Positions 52,917 to 60,316 of a stretch of DNA of 64,000 bases are shown in pieces; position 1 is the stretch's first letter, and every line of letters begins with the position of its first letter. The stretch lies in contig JAMCQI010000049.1 of NCBI GenBank assembly GCA_023381515.1, positions 1 through 64,000 on the forward strand, given 5' to 3'. Source of the DNA: Chloroflexota bacterium (GTDB taxonomy: Bacteria > Chloroflexota > Anaerolineae > UBA4142). The notes below the pieces were generated by a model. That model searched no databases. It saw only the letters and a list, made by a program, of their open reading frames with translations, and was not told where the DNA came from. Position numbers and translations under genes: made by a program.

Positions 52917-54709
52917 TATTGCAATTCCTGTGATTTCGTGCTGACCTTGTCATGCACCAGCGAGATGAATTGACTGAGTGGCATCGATTTCAAGTCTTGC
53001 CCTGTGCGCAAACGCACCGAGACTGCCCCGGCGGCTGCTTCCTTGTCGCCTACGACAAGGATGTATGGAATCTTTTGCATAGTCGCATCCCGGATCTTGG
53101 CATTCATGCGCTCCGCCCGCGTATCCACCTCGACCCGGATATCCTCGTCTTTCAGGCGTTTTGCTACGCTTTCCGCATACGGGAGATGCCGATCGGCGAT
53201 GGGCACGACCATCGCCTGGATCGGGCTGAGCCACACGGGAAAGGCGCCCGCAAATTGCTCGATAATGACCCCGAGAAAGCGCTCCGTCGATCCGGTGACC
53301 GCGCGGTGAATCAGAACGGGCGTGCGGGGTTGGCCGTCTTCGGCGATGTATTCGACGCCCAGACGCGCCGGCTGGATAAAGTCCACCTGGATCGTGGATA
53401 ATTGCCACTCACGCCCGAGGACGTCCTTGGCGATAAAGTCCGCCTTGGGGCCATAAAAAGCCGCCTCGCCTTCCGCGACAAAGTAATCGACTCCGTTCGC
53501 ATCCAGCGCCGATTTGAGCGCCCGTGTCGCCTTGTCCCATTTTTCGTCATCCTGGACGTATTTGCCCTGCTCTCCCCGGAGTGAGAGTCGAACCCGATAG
53601 TCTTTGAAATTGTAAGTGTCGAGGATCTCACGGATGAGATGCAAGGCGAGTGTGAACTCGCTCCCAATCTGGTCCTCGGTGCAAAAGACGTGGCAGTCGT
53701 CCTGTGTGAGAGAGCGAACACGCGTCAGCCCGGTCAGTTCGCCGCGTTTTTCATAACGGTAGAGAGTGGCGAACTCGGCAAATCGCAACGGCAGTTCCCG
53801 GTAGGAATGACGTCCCATCTCCTTGAAAAGGACCATGTGACTGGGGCAGTTCATGGGCTTGAGCCGCATGACCAGATCTTCGTCCATCATGGGGGGGAAC
53901 ATAGAGTCGATATAGTTTTCATAATGGCCGGACTTTTTGTACAAGTCCTCCTTGACCAGGTGCCCAGTCCAGACATGCTGATAGCCAAATTTCGTCTGCC
54001 GCTCGCGGACGTAGGATTCCATCAGATAACGCAGCATCTCCCCCTTGGGGGTAAAGAGAGGTAGGCCGGGGCCAATATCGTCGGAAAAGACGAACAACCC
54101 GAGCTCTCGTCCGAGCTTCCGGTGATCGCGTTTTTTCGCCTCTTCCAGCTTCCAGAGATACTCGTCCAATTGTGCCTTGGAGGGCCAGACCGTCCCATAG
54201 ATGCGAGTCAACTGCGGATTCTTTTCATTTCCCCGCCAGTACGCGCCGGCGATGGACAGCAGTTTGAAAGCATCCAGCGGCACTAGGCCGGTGTTTGCGA
54301 TATGCGGCCCGCGGCAGAGGTCTACGAATGTCCCATCCTGGTATGTCGAGACTTGCGTGGCCGGCTGGGCCCCCGCTTCACCGTGCTCGCCCATTTCTCC
54401 CCGTGCCAGTGCATCGATGAGCTCAACCTTGAAAGGCTGATCGGCGAACTTGCGCCGCGCCTCCTCGATCGAGAGCTCGTTGCGCACGAAAGGATACTTG
54501 GACTCGATCACCTCTCGCATGCGCGATTCGATGACGGGCAGGTCTTCAGGCACCAGCGCCCGAGGGAGCTCGAAATCGTAATAGAATCCGTCTTCGATGG
54601 CGGGCCCGATCCCGAGTTTTGCTTCCGGGAAGAGTTCGAGCACCGCCTGAGCCATTATGTGAGCTGTCGAATGGCGCAACAGAATCTGGTTTTCGTCTTG
54701 TTTATCCAT
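52916..54709 (-). CDS. thrS: Threonyl-tRNA synthetase lacking the TGS domain
   Basis: 597 aa. The chain opens directly at the editing domain (LLRHSTAHIMAQAV with HxxxH, and DLCRGPHI with Cys), so the usual N-terminal TGS domain of about 60 residues is missing. The catalytic core has MNCPSHM (Zn Cys), the class II motif 2 region with FRYEKRGEL-type YRYEKRGELTGLTRVR, and a Zn His in LIHRAVTGSTERFLG. The anticodon-binding domain is complete. It charges tRNA-Thr. It is the second gene after the T-box leader. Confidence 0.97.
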   Translation of the reverse strand: MDKQDENQILLRHSTAHIMAQAVLELFPEAKLGIGPAIEDGFYYDFELPRALVPEDLPVIESRMREVIESKYPFVRNELSIEEARRKFADQPFKVELIDALARGEMGEHGEAGAQPATQVSTYQDGTFVDLCRGPHIANTGLVPLDAFKLLSIAGAYWRGNEKNPQLTRIYGTVWPSKAQLDEYLWKLEEAKKRDHRKLGRELGLFVFSDDIGPGLPLFTPKGEMLRYLMESYVRERQTKFGYQHVWTGHLVKEDLYKKSGHYENYIDSMFPPMMDEDLVMRLKPMNCPSHMVLFKEMGRHSYRELPLRFAEFATLYRYEKRGELTGLTRVRSLTQDDCHVFCTEDQIGSEFTLALHLIREILDTYNFKDYRVRLSLRGEQGKYVQDDEKWDKATRALKSALDANGVDYFVAEGEAAFYGPKADFIAKDVLGREWQLSTIQVDFIQPARLGVEYIAEDGQPRTPVLIHRAVTGSTERFLGVIIEQFAGAFPVWLSPIQAMVVPIADRHLPYAESVAKRLKDEDIRVEVDTRAERMNAKIRDATMQKIPYILVVGDKEAAAGAVSVRLRTGQDLKSMPLSQFISLVHDKVSTKSQELQ

Positions 54710-54715
54710 AGGCCT

Positions 54716-55381
54716 CTAGTCTTCGTCTTCCACCGTGAAAAACTCGCCGCTATCGATGAGCATGTAGGTTTCGAGGTACGCGGTCGCATCGTCGTGTTTA
54801 GCTACTCGCACTGCCGCCCCCCGATGCAGCGCTGCTTCAGTCAGCTCTTTCAACTGCATCAGCGTCCGCTGAATGGAGAGGAAACGGATCAAATGCTCGC
54901 CCCAGCGCGCCGCATAGACCCGGCGGTTCTCTTCACCGCGTGTCCCCGCCTCCGGGGCACGGACCACCGCGATATCGTCTGCGCTGATCGGGCCTTCGAC
55001 CAAGACCTCCGGTGCGCGGAACAGCCCTAAGGTGAATTCGGCCACCGGGACCGACGTTTTTTCATAGGCGGCAGTCAGGCGCTCCGCAATCTCCTCATTT
55101 TTGGGCTGTCCGCGGCCGATATGATTGACATAGGCCGCCTGCGCCAGTTCCATGGGTGCTACCCGGCAACGGGCCGCGTCCACGCGCGCACGCAGGCACA
55201 CGTAGCTGGGATTCTCGTTGTATCCCATCACGTCATAGTCGGGCGCCAGCCACGCAGTCACCGCCGCCTTGCGCAGGGGAGATTCGATTGTCATCACGCG
55301 AGACCCAGGGTTGAGGCCTTCTTCCGAAATCGCGTCGAGCGCTTCGCTGCGCGCGAAATGATACACATCAATGGTTGCCAC
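54716..55381 (-). CDS. Unknown protein encoded just after the threonine T-box
   Basis: 221 aa from GTG 55381 (AAAGGAG four bases upstream); an ATG at 55420 lies close to the terminator hairpin and is less likely. The N-terminus VYHFARSEALDAISEEGLNPGSR has the tyrosine-His and EEGL pattern seen at the start of several ADP-ribosyltransferase-fold families, but no family is recognised with confidence. The middle contains a YVCLRARVDAARCRV strand. It ends in an acidic tail. It is separated from thrS by six bases and shares its T-box control, so it may act on tRNA or threonine metabolism. Confidence 0.7.
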   Translation of the reverse strand: MATIDVYHFARSEALDAISEEGLNPGSRVMTIESPLRKAAVTAWLAPDYDVMGYNENPSYVCLRARVDAARCRVAPMELAQAAYVNHIGRGQPKNEEIAERLTAAYEKTSVPVAEFTLGLFRAPEVLVEGPISADDIAVVRAPEAGTRGEENRRVYAARWGEHLIRFLSIQRTLMQLKELTEAALHRGAAVRVAKHDDATAYLETYMLIDSGEFFTVEDED

Positions 55382-55428
55382 AAAACTCCTTTCCAGCCGG
55401 CGCTGTCGCACACGCCACATGACATCTA

Positions 55429-55740
55429 CAAAAGAAAAACTCTCTCCTCCCTGTTGGGACGAGAGAGTGCTCCCGCGGTTCCACCCAGTTTTGTACGACG
55501 CGCGTACACGCTTTTGATTTGCCTTTAACGGTGGCCCCGGAGCGGTTTACTGGACAATGAAGCCGATGCACCCTCTTGGGTCATTTGCTCATCGGTCATT
55601 GCACTTCTTCGCCCGGCTCGCAAGTGGTTTTCGCCGAAGGCTCGCTAACCGGGCTCGCAATCTCGGCATGGCCTTGTGGTTTAGCCCCTGACCCGGTCTC
55701 CCTGTTGCCGCTCGTTCGACTACTCGTCTTGGTCTTTGCC
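55429..55740 (-). promoter_or_regulatory. T-box riboswitch (threonine, specifier ACC)
   Basis: Minus-strand leader with all T-box parts. Stem I base CGGC (55737-55740)/GCCG (55614-55617), then CAAG/CTTG around a GA-rich K-turn loop, then a specifier loop with AGTA (55720-55723) opposite GAAA-ACC-A. The upper helix is GTCGAA/TTCGGC. The specifier triplet ACC at 55626-55628 is a threonine codon. A Stem II-like hairpin follows at 55555-55601, then Stem III TGTACG-CGCGT-CGTACA. The T-box GGGTGGAACCGCG is at 55474-55486, and the terminator (12-bp stem with one mismatch, TTTTTC tail) at 55429-55467. Uncharged tRNA-Thr(GGU) would stabilise read-through into thrS, proC, thrC and thrB. Confidence 0.92.
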
Positions 55741-55756
55741 GTTAGCTTCTTGTGGA

Positions 55757-55831
55757 TGGGCGGTATAGGAGTTGAACCTATGACCTCAGCGATGTCAACG
55801 CTGCGCTCTAACCAGTCTGAGCTAACCGCCC
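55757..55831 (-). tRNA. tRNA-Val (anticodon GAC)
   Basis: 75 nt: acceptor GGGCGGT/ACCGCCC, D-arm GCTCAGACTGGTTAGAGC, anticodon stem CAGCG/CGCTG with loop TTGACAT (anticodon GAC), T-arm ATAGGTTCAACTCCTAT, discriminator A, no encoded CCA. It lies only 16 nt ahead of the T-box Stem I on the same strand, with no promoter between. Confidence 0.97.
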
Positions 55832-55844
55832 GCAGATGAAAACA

Positions 55845-55872
55845 ATTATACCACAAAAAACGTTGAAGGCAA
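55845..55872 (-). promoter_or_regulatory. Promoter for tRNA-Val and the T-box threonine operon
   Basis: TTGCCT (55867-55872), a 16-bp spacer ending in TGG and a perfect TATAAT (55845-55850), 13 bp from the tRNA 5' end. It is the only clear promoter before the T-box. Confidence 0.75.
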
Positions 55873-55958
55873 GTAGAAAGCGGCTTGCGCGTGCCGATGA
55901 TCCCGAACAAATTTGCCGCTCTCTACCCAAGCCTCAAAGGGCATGACGAAGCGGCCGC

Positions 55959-56663
55959 CTAGGCCAGGTCCGTCCCCAACAGTGCTCCGAGTTGGGCGAG
56001 CGTGCCGCGCCGATCGGCCGGGACGTCCGTCGGCAATTCAGGCGCGTCCGTGATCCAAAATGTCTTCATTCCCGCGCGCCGCGCCGGCAGAATGTCCATC
56101 TCCACCTCATTGCCGATCATGACACATTCTTCGGGCGGACACTTGAGCCGCGTGGCTATTTCGAGATAGTACGCCGGGCTTGGCTTGCTCGAGTGCATCG
56201 TCTCATAGTCGGTGATCAGTGCAAAAGGGAGGTCGGCGAGGTCGCCCCATTCCAAGCGTTCCTTCAGCGCTCCAATGGGAAAGAGCGGCGCTGTGGCAAT
56301 CACCACTGGATGGCGGAGTTCCAGGGCCCGACTGAGGATTTCGCGCGCTCCTTCGACCGGCTTGGTAAAGATGCGCAGATCACGATACTCGGTCGCGTAA
56401 AACTCGTCAAAGAGCGGCATCAACTGTTCGCGCGAAACGCCGATTTTGGGGAAAAAATCCTCGGCAAAGACCTCCGCGTTGGTCCGAGCCGGGTCATGGT
56501 TCATCATCACGCGGGTGGAAGACTGAAGCTGGGCAATGAGCTTTTCGGGGGGCACCCATCGGGCCAGTTTTTTCGTCAAGGCGGAAAAGTACGGTGGGAG
56601 AAACGTCTCCATCGAATTCTCAATCAGGGTTCCATCCAGATCGAAGAGAAGGGCTTTGGGCAT
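55959..56663 (-). CDS. HAD family hydrolase
   Basis: 234 aa. Catalytic DxD in LLFDLDGTLIENS (motif I), VVIATAPLFPIGALKERL (motif II Thr), Lys in SSKPSPAYY (motif III) and MIGNEVEMDILPARRAGMKTFWI (motif IV Asp). The cap domain is C1 type (helical, residues about 15-105). The family dephosphorylates small molecules; the substrate is unknown. It is on the same strand as, and about 130 bp upstream of, tRNA-Val. Confidence 0.88.
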   Translation of the reverse strand: MPKALLFDLDGTLIENSMETFLPPYFSALTKKLARWVPPEKLIAQLQSSTRVMMNHDPARTNAEVFAEDFFPKIGVSREQLMPLFDEFYATEYRDLRIFTKPVEGAREILSRALELRHPVVIATAPLFPIGALKERLEWGDLADLPFALITDYETMHSSKPSPAYYLEIATRLKCPPEECVMIGNEVEMDILPARRAGMKTFWITDAPELPTDVPADRRGTLAQLGALLGTDLA

Positions 56664-56986
56664 GTTGACCTCAACAAGGATATATCACGCTTCGAACGCC
56701 GGCTTGCTGTCTATGACGCCCACGACCGTGATCGGGGGACACGCCCAATCAACCGCCGTGCCATCTGGTGCGGCCCTTGTCACTGCATCACCGCCGAGAG
56801 CATATCCAAGGTTTCGGGATGGTTCATCTGGTCATGAACGTTGTGCCAACGTCCAATCTTGGAAGGTTTGATGGCACCCAGATCGTCGCCCACGATTCTC
56901 CGGCTGGGGGCAAAGTCGCCGGTTCCCCTGGCCACGGCCGCTGCCTGCGCACCGGGCGTTGCTGCCTCTTCTCTCCGGCCTCATCG
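56664..56986. other. Intergenic region with no clear gene
   Basis: 323 bp between the FtsX permease and the HAD gene. On the minus strand a short frame reads GDDLGAIKPSKIGRWHN and continues for about 20 residues to a stop, which looks protein-like, but there is no convincing start or family. On the plus strand only short unsupported frames are present. It may hold a remnant gene; no promoter, RNA or repeat was recognised. Confidence 0.3.
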
Positions 56987-59320
56987 TCATTCGTACCTGA
57001 GCACTTGGCCTACGCGAAGGCGGGCAGCTCCAAGCGCTGGCGCTAGACTGGCCAGAACGGCAATGACGAGCGCAAAGAGGAGGCTCGCCACTAGCATCGC
57101 AGGGCTGAAGATGTAATCAATATGGAATAACACGGACTGCATCAATCTGACAAGCACAAGCCCGAGGGGATAACCCAGCGCAATGCCGACTACCCAGCCC
57201 CCCAATCCGAGGGCTAACCCTTCCGTCATAAAGACTTGGATGAGGTTCGCGTTGGCCGCCCCCATAGCTCTCAGGACACCAATTTCGCGACGGCGTTCAA
57301 GCACATTCAACGTAAGCGTGTTCAAGACTCCCAACGCACCGATTGCGCCGATAATGAGGCTCATGGCATAAAGCGCCAACGAGAGTATTCGCGATTGCTC
57401 CTTGGCGCCGCGCACTTCGAGATACGCCGAGTCGCTCGCTATCTGATAGCCCCTGAATTGGGTTTCCAGCTCGCCAAGCCGCTTTTCCACGGTCGCGGGA
57501 TCGTGCTTGTCAAATGACAACGCAAAGAAGGTGGCCCAACCCTGCCGGTTTTCCATGCGCTCGACCATTTCCTCAGGCATGAAAACCTTTCCGGCCACCG
57601 TGCTCCCCAGAAAGATGCTATTGTCAATCGTTATTCCGACCACACGGAAGGGCCGACGGTCTTGCTGCACTTGCACGTTGATAACATCGCCCACATTCAG
57701 ATGCTCTTCCTGTGCTAAATCCGTCGAAACGACAACCGCATCCGTCTCGCCCGGCCGGTACCATCTTCCGGCGACGAGGCGCGGACTGTACAGGACCGTA
57801 TCGGCCGGCACACCCCAGAGCCGCGCCTTGGAGGTGTGGACCCAAGCATCCCCGAGCGACCAAACCTCCACCGTGCGCACTCCCTGGACAGCCAGCAGGT
57901 TGCCCGCGAAATTCGTTCCGACCCATTGATCGAACCACACCCACGCATCCGCGCGATAGGTCTGGAACAAGCCGTCAATTGCGGTGTTCACGGAGACACT
58001 CGTGCTCTGGGCCGCCAGGCTAGCCGCCACCGCCACGGCAATCACCGCAATCGTAATAAGTGTCCGCACCTTGCGGCGCGCCAGATTCCGTAAAGACATG
58101 GCGGCGAGTGGAGGCAATGAAATGACGCGCTGCAAGGCGCGATCGCTCCACCCTTGTCCATAAGTGGAGTTAATTCCGTAGGCCTCCAATGCCTCCTTGA
58201 CCCGAATGCGAGTCGCCGCATATGAGGGAACAAGCCCGGCGAGCACTGTGACCCCGATGCCAACCACAACCCCGAGCACGGCACCCTGGGCAGACAGAAC
58301 ATAGCCCATATCTAGATTCAAGAGGCCGCCGATGTAGGCGAGGAGGCGCCAGCTTGCAAGAGTCCCCAAGCCCAGGCCAACCACTGTTCCAACCGCTCCA
58401 TACAGCAGGGACGCGATAACATAAATCGCCAGGACCTGGGACTGCGTTCCTCCAATCGCCTTTAGCGTGCCGATTTCGCCGACCTGTTCCGCGGTCATCG
58501 CGGCAAGTGTATTCGCTACTAAAAAGCCGCTCGTGACGAGTCCGACAATGGAAAAGACAAGGAGAAGGACAAAGAGAGCATCGAGTTCGCGCTTGCCCAT
58601 ATAGTTTTGCGGATCTCGGATATCCGGCGTACCATGATTGACACCTCGCCGATCCAGCAGCTTGGCCGCGGCATCTGCGGTTTCACGGATCTGAGAAACG
58701 TCGCCAACCTTGAGCAAGACTTGATTCCAACCGCCGATGCCGAGCAACTTGCGCACGTCCACGGCATTTGCATACACGGTCGCAAAGTTGAGAATCGTCG
58801 CCGTTGGATAGTTGGGACTGGCAGCGAAACCGACCAGCGTGAACATGTGCGTCGAGCCATCCTGAGCGCGGCAACTTACCTCGTCGCCGATTTGAACGGG
58901 GAAGAGGTCGCGGACCGTCGATTCGGCAACAAACTCGCCGGTGTCAGGGGCTATGCTCAGCAGCTGAATCTGGTTGATGCGAGCAGTGTAAAAGCTTTCC
59001 AGGCCATAAAAGTAGACGTCACGGTACTGGCCGTTCCATTTGCAGCGGGTGAAGAAAGCATCTCGCATCTCCGCTGCGGTAATGTTCGGCAGTTCCGCGA
59101 GCGCACGCGCGGTGGTTGCAGGGGCATCCGAGAGTGCAAACGTGATATCCGCTTGAGACGCATCATGGTACGCGGCGCTCTGAGCACGCGTGAGGTTCTG
59201 AGCCGTCGAAACAATGGCGACGATTCCGCCGACTCCGATCGCGATGGCGCCGATGGTGAGAAGCGAACGAATCCGTCTTTTTGTCAGGTCACGGTATGCT
59301 TTGAGAAAAAGGGCGAGCAT
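56987..59320 (-). CDS. FtsX-like ABC transporter permease (duplicated, MacB/LolC type)
   Basis: 777 aa. An N-terminal TM helix (TIGAIAIGVGGIVAIVS) and a large extracytoplasmic domain are followed by a four-helix FtsX core with MTAEQVGEIGTLKAIGGTQSQVL. A second periplasmic domain and another FtsX core with NTLTLNVLERRREIGVLRAMGAANANL complete it. The two REIGxLrAxG segments are coupling helices for an ATPase. No ATPase gene is adjacent. Such permeases drive lipoprotein sorting, lipid or peptide export, or envelope signalling. Confidence 0.9.
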   Translation of the reverse strand: MLALFLKAYRDLTKRRIRSLLTIGAIAIGVGGIVAIVSTAQNLTRAQSAAYHDASQADITFALSDAPATTARALAELPNITAAEMRDAFFTRCKWNGQYRDVYFYGLESFYTARINQIQLLSIAPDTGEFVAESTVRDLFPVQIGDEVSCRAQDGSTHMFTLVGFAASPNYPTATILNFATVYANAVDVRKLLGIGGWNQVLLKVGDVSQIRETADAAAKLLDRRGVNHGTPDIRDPQNYMGKRELDALFVLLLVFSIVGLVTSGFLVANTLAAMTAEQVGEIGTLKAIGGTQSQVLAIYVIASLLYGAVGTVVGLGLGTLASWRLLAYIGGLLNLDMGYVLSAQGAVLGVVVGIGVTVLAGLVPSYAATRIRVKEALEAYGINSTYGQGWSDRALQRVISLPPLAAMSLRNLARRKVRTLITIAVIAVAVAASLAAQSTSVSVNTAIDGLFQTYRADAWVWFDQWVGTNFAGNLLAVQGVRTVEVWSLGDAWVHTSKARLWGVPADTVLYSPRLVAGRWYRPGETDAVVVSTDLAQEEHLNVGDVINVQVQQDRRPFRVVGITIDNSIFLGSTVAGKVFMPEEMVERMENRQGWATFFALSFDKHDPATVEKRLGELETQFRGYQIASDSAYLEVRGAKEQSRILSLALYAMSLIIGAIGALGVLNTLTLNVLERRREIGVLRAMGAANANLIQVFMTEGLALGLGGWVVGIALGYPLGLVLVRLMQSVLFHIDYIFSPAMLVASLLFALVIAVLASLAPALGAARLRVGQVLRYE

Positions 59321-59406
59321 CAGAGCTATTCTTACTTCGAGCGAACCACCCCGCGATCAATCCAGCAGGATTTCCAATGCTCATGTCGACTCAGGATGGT
59401 TCAATA

Positions 59407-59441
59407 TCACAGCCGCTCTCCAAGCGAGGGCGGCTGTGATG
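59407..59441. terminator. Perfect 11-bp hairpin after the DsbA-like gene
   Basis: ATCACAGCCGC and GCGGCTGTGAT pair around a 13-nt loop, in the gap between the DsbA-like gene and the FtsX gene on the minus strand. T-tracts are weak, so it may be a terminator or mRNA-end hairpin. Confidence 0.5.
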
Positions 59442-59467
59442 GACTAGATGCGCTTTGACCTCTACGC

Positions 59468-60181
59468 TCATTTCAGGAGCGAATCGATCGGTCCCGAGAA
59501 CTGGCTAAAATCGAGAGTGGTTGGCTGCAGGCTCTGGAGCTGGCCATTCGCCTTGCTCAAGAAAAAGCTCGGCGTCGCATTGACCCCCAGCCGCTCCGCA
59601 TCGTTTGTCGTCCCTTGAACTACGGATTGGGTCGCGTCCGACTCGAGACATTGATTAAAGGCAGCCGTGTCGAGCTTTAGGTTTGCGGCATACTTTTCCA
59701 GGTTGGGCTTGGTGAATGTGCCCACATTCTCGCCGCGCCATTGGTTAAAAAGCATGTCGTGAAATTCCCAGAACTTGCCTTGGCGGTTGGCGCACTCGGC
59801 GGCTTCCGCTGCCCAGGTCGATTCGCCGACGCGCCCCTGATCCACTACCGGAAAGTAGTTGTACGTGAACTTGACCTTGCCCGTCTTTACGTAGGTGTCC
59901 GTTATTTGGCGCTCCGCGCCAATTGCAAAACTTCTGCAATACGGTCACTGAAAATCCGAATACTCGATGAACGAGACGGGAGCGTTGGGATCGCCTTGGG
60001 TCCGTCCTGACGCAGCGACATCCGAAGAGCCGGAGCCCGTGGAAGTTGGCTGCAGCTTTGTCATCAAGTCCGCCGCGATGACAACGGCGACTACCGCGAC
60101 CACGACGATCGCTGCAACTACGAGCCAAGAAGGCAACCCGCTCTTGGGTTTGGCCTTGACGGCAGGTTTTCGAGCTGGCAT
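59468..60181 (-). CDS. Membrane-anchored DsbA-like thiol-disulfide oxidoreductase, predicted selenoprotein (Sec-Pro-Tyr-Cys)
   Basis: 237 codons from ATG 60181 with one in-frame TGA at residue 79 (59945-59947). A basic N-terminus and a TM helix (about 18-40) anchor a thioredoxin-fold DsbA domain. The sequence before TGA is SFIEYSDFQ and after it PYCRSFAIGAERQI, so TGA stands exactly at the first Cys of CPYC. Both parts are in frame with no other stop; the downstream part has ECANRQGKFWEFHDMLF and the cis-Pro loop NATPSFF (Pro about 204). A SECIS-like hairpin lies 30 nt past the TGA. The terminal stop is also TGA, with TAG two codons later. A Cys-to-stop mutation is the alternative. Confidence 0.88.
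59906..59922 (-). promoter_or_regulatory. Bacterial SECIS-like hairpin downstream of the in-frame TGA
   Basis: TTGGCGC-GGA-GCGCCAA: a perfect 7-bp stem with a GGA loop, whose loop starts 30 nt after the TGA. Bacterial SECIS elements need an apical loop with a G in the first two positions about 16-37 nt downstream. A weaker hairpin (ATTGCA/TGCAAT) lies between it and the TGA. Confidence 0.75.
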
Positions 60182-60274
60182 TCACAGCCTCAATAGAGGG
60201 ATTTGACTCCATTATCCCGAAAAAGCAGAAAAAGTCAAACGATTGATGAAGGTTTCTTCTCAGGCTTGGTTGTG

Positions 60275-60283
60275 TGGTATAAT
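60275..60283 (+). promoter_or_regulatory. Extended -10 promoter for the molybdenum hydroxylase gene
   Basis: TGG followed by a perfect TATAAT (60278-60283); no good -35 at the usual spacing (TTCTTC at 18 bp is weak). It lies 33 bp before ATG 60317. Confidence 0.6.
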
Positions 60284-60316
60284 TGCGAAAGCAATTTGAC
60301 AACGAGGTCTGGTACG

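Noticed and set aside
59468..59845. Short DsbA C-terminal fragment as an independent gene starting at GTG 59845
   Set aside because: It would lack the active site, and the frame continues open back to the TGA and the N-terminal part.
60203..60316. Upstream extension of the Mo hydroxylase frame
   Set aside because: It would cross the promoter -10 and adds non-conserved residues; the 2Fe-2S domain starts at ATG 60317.
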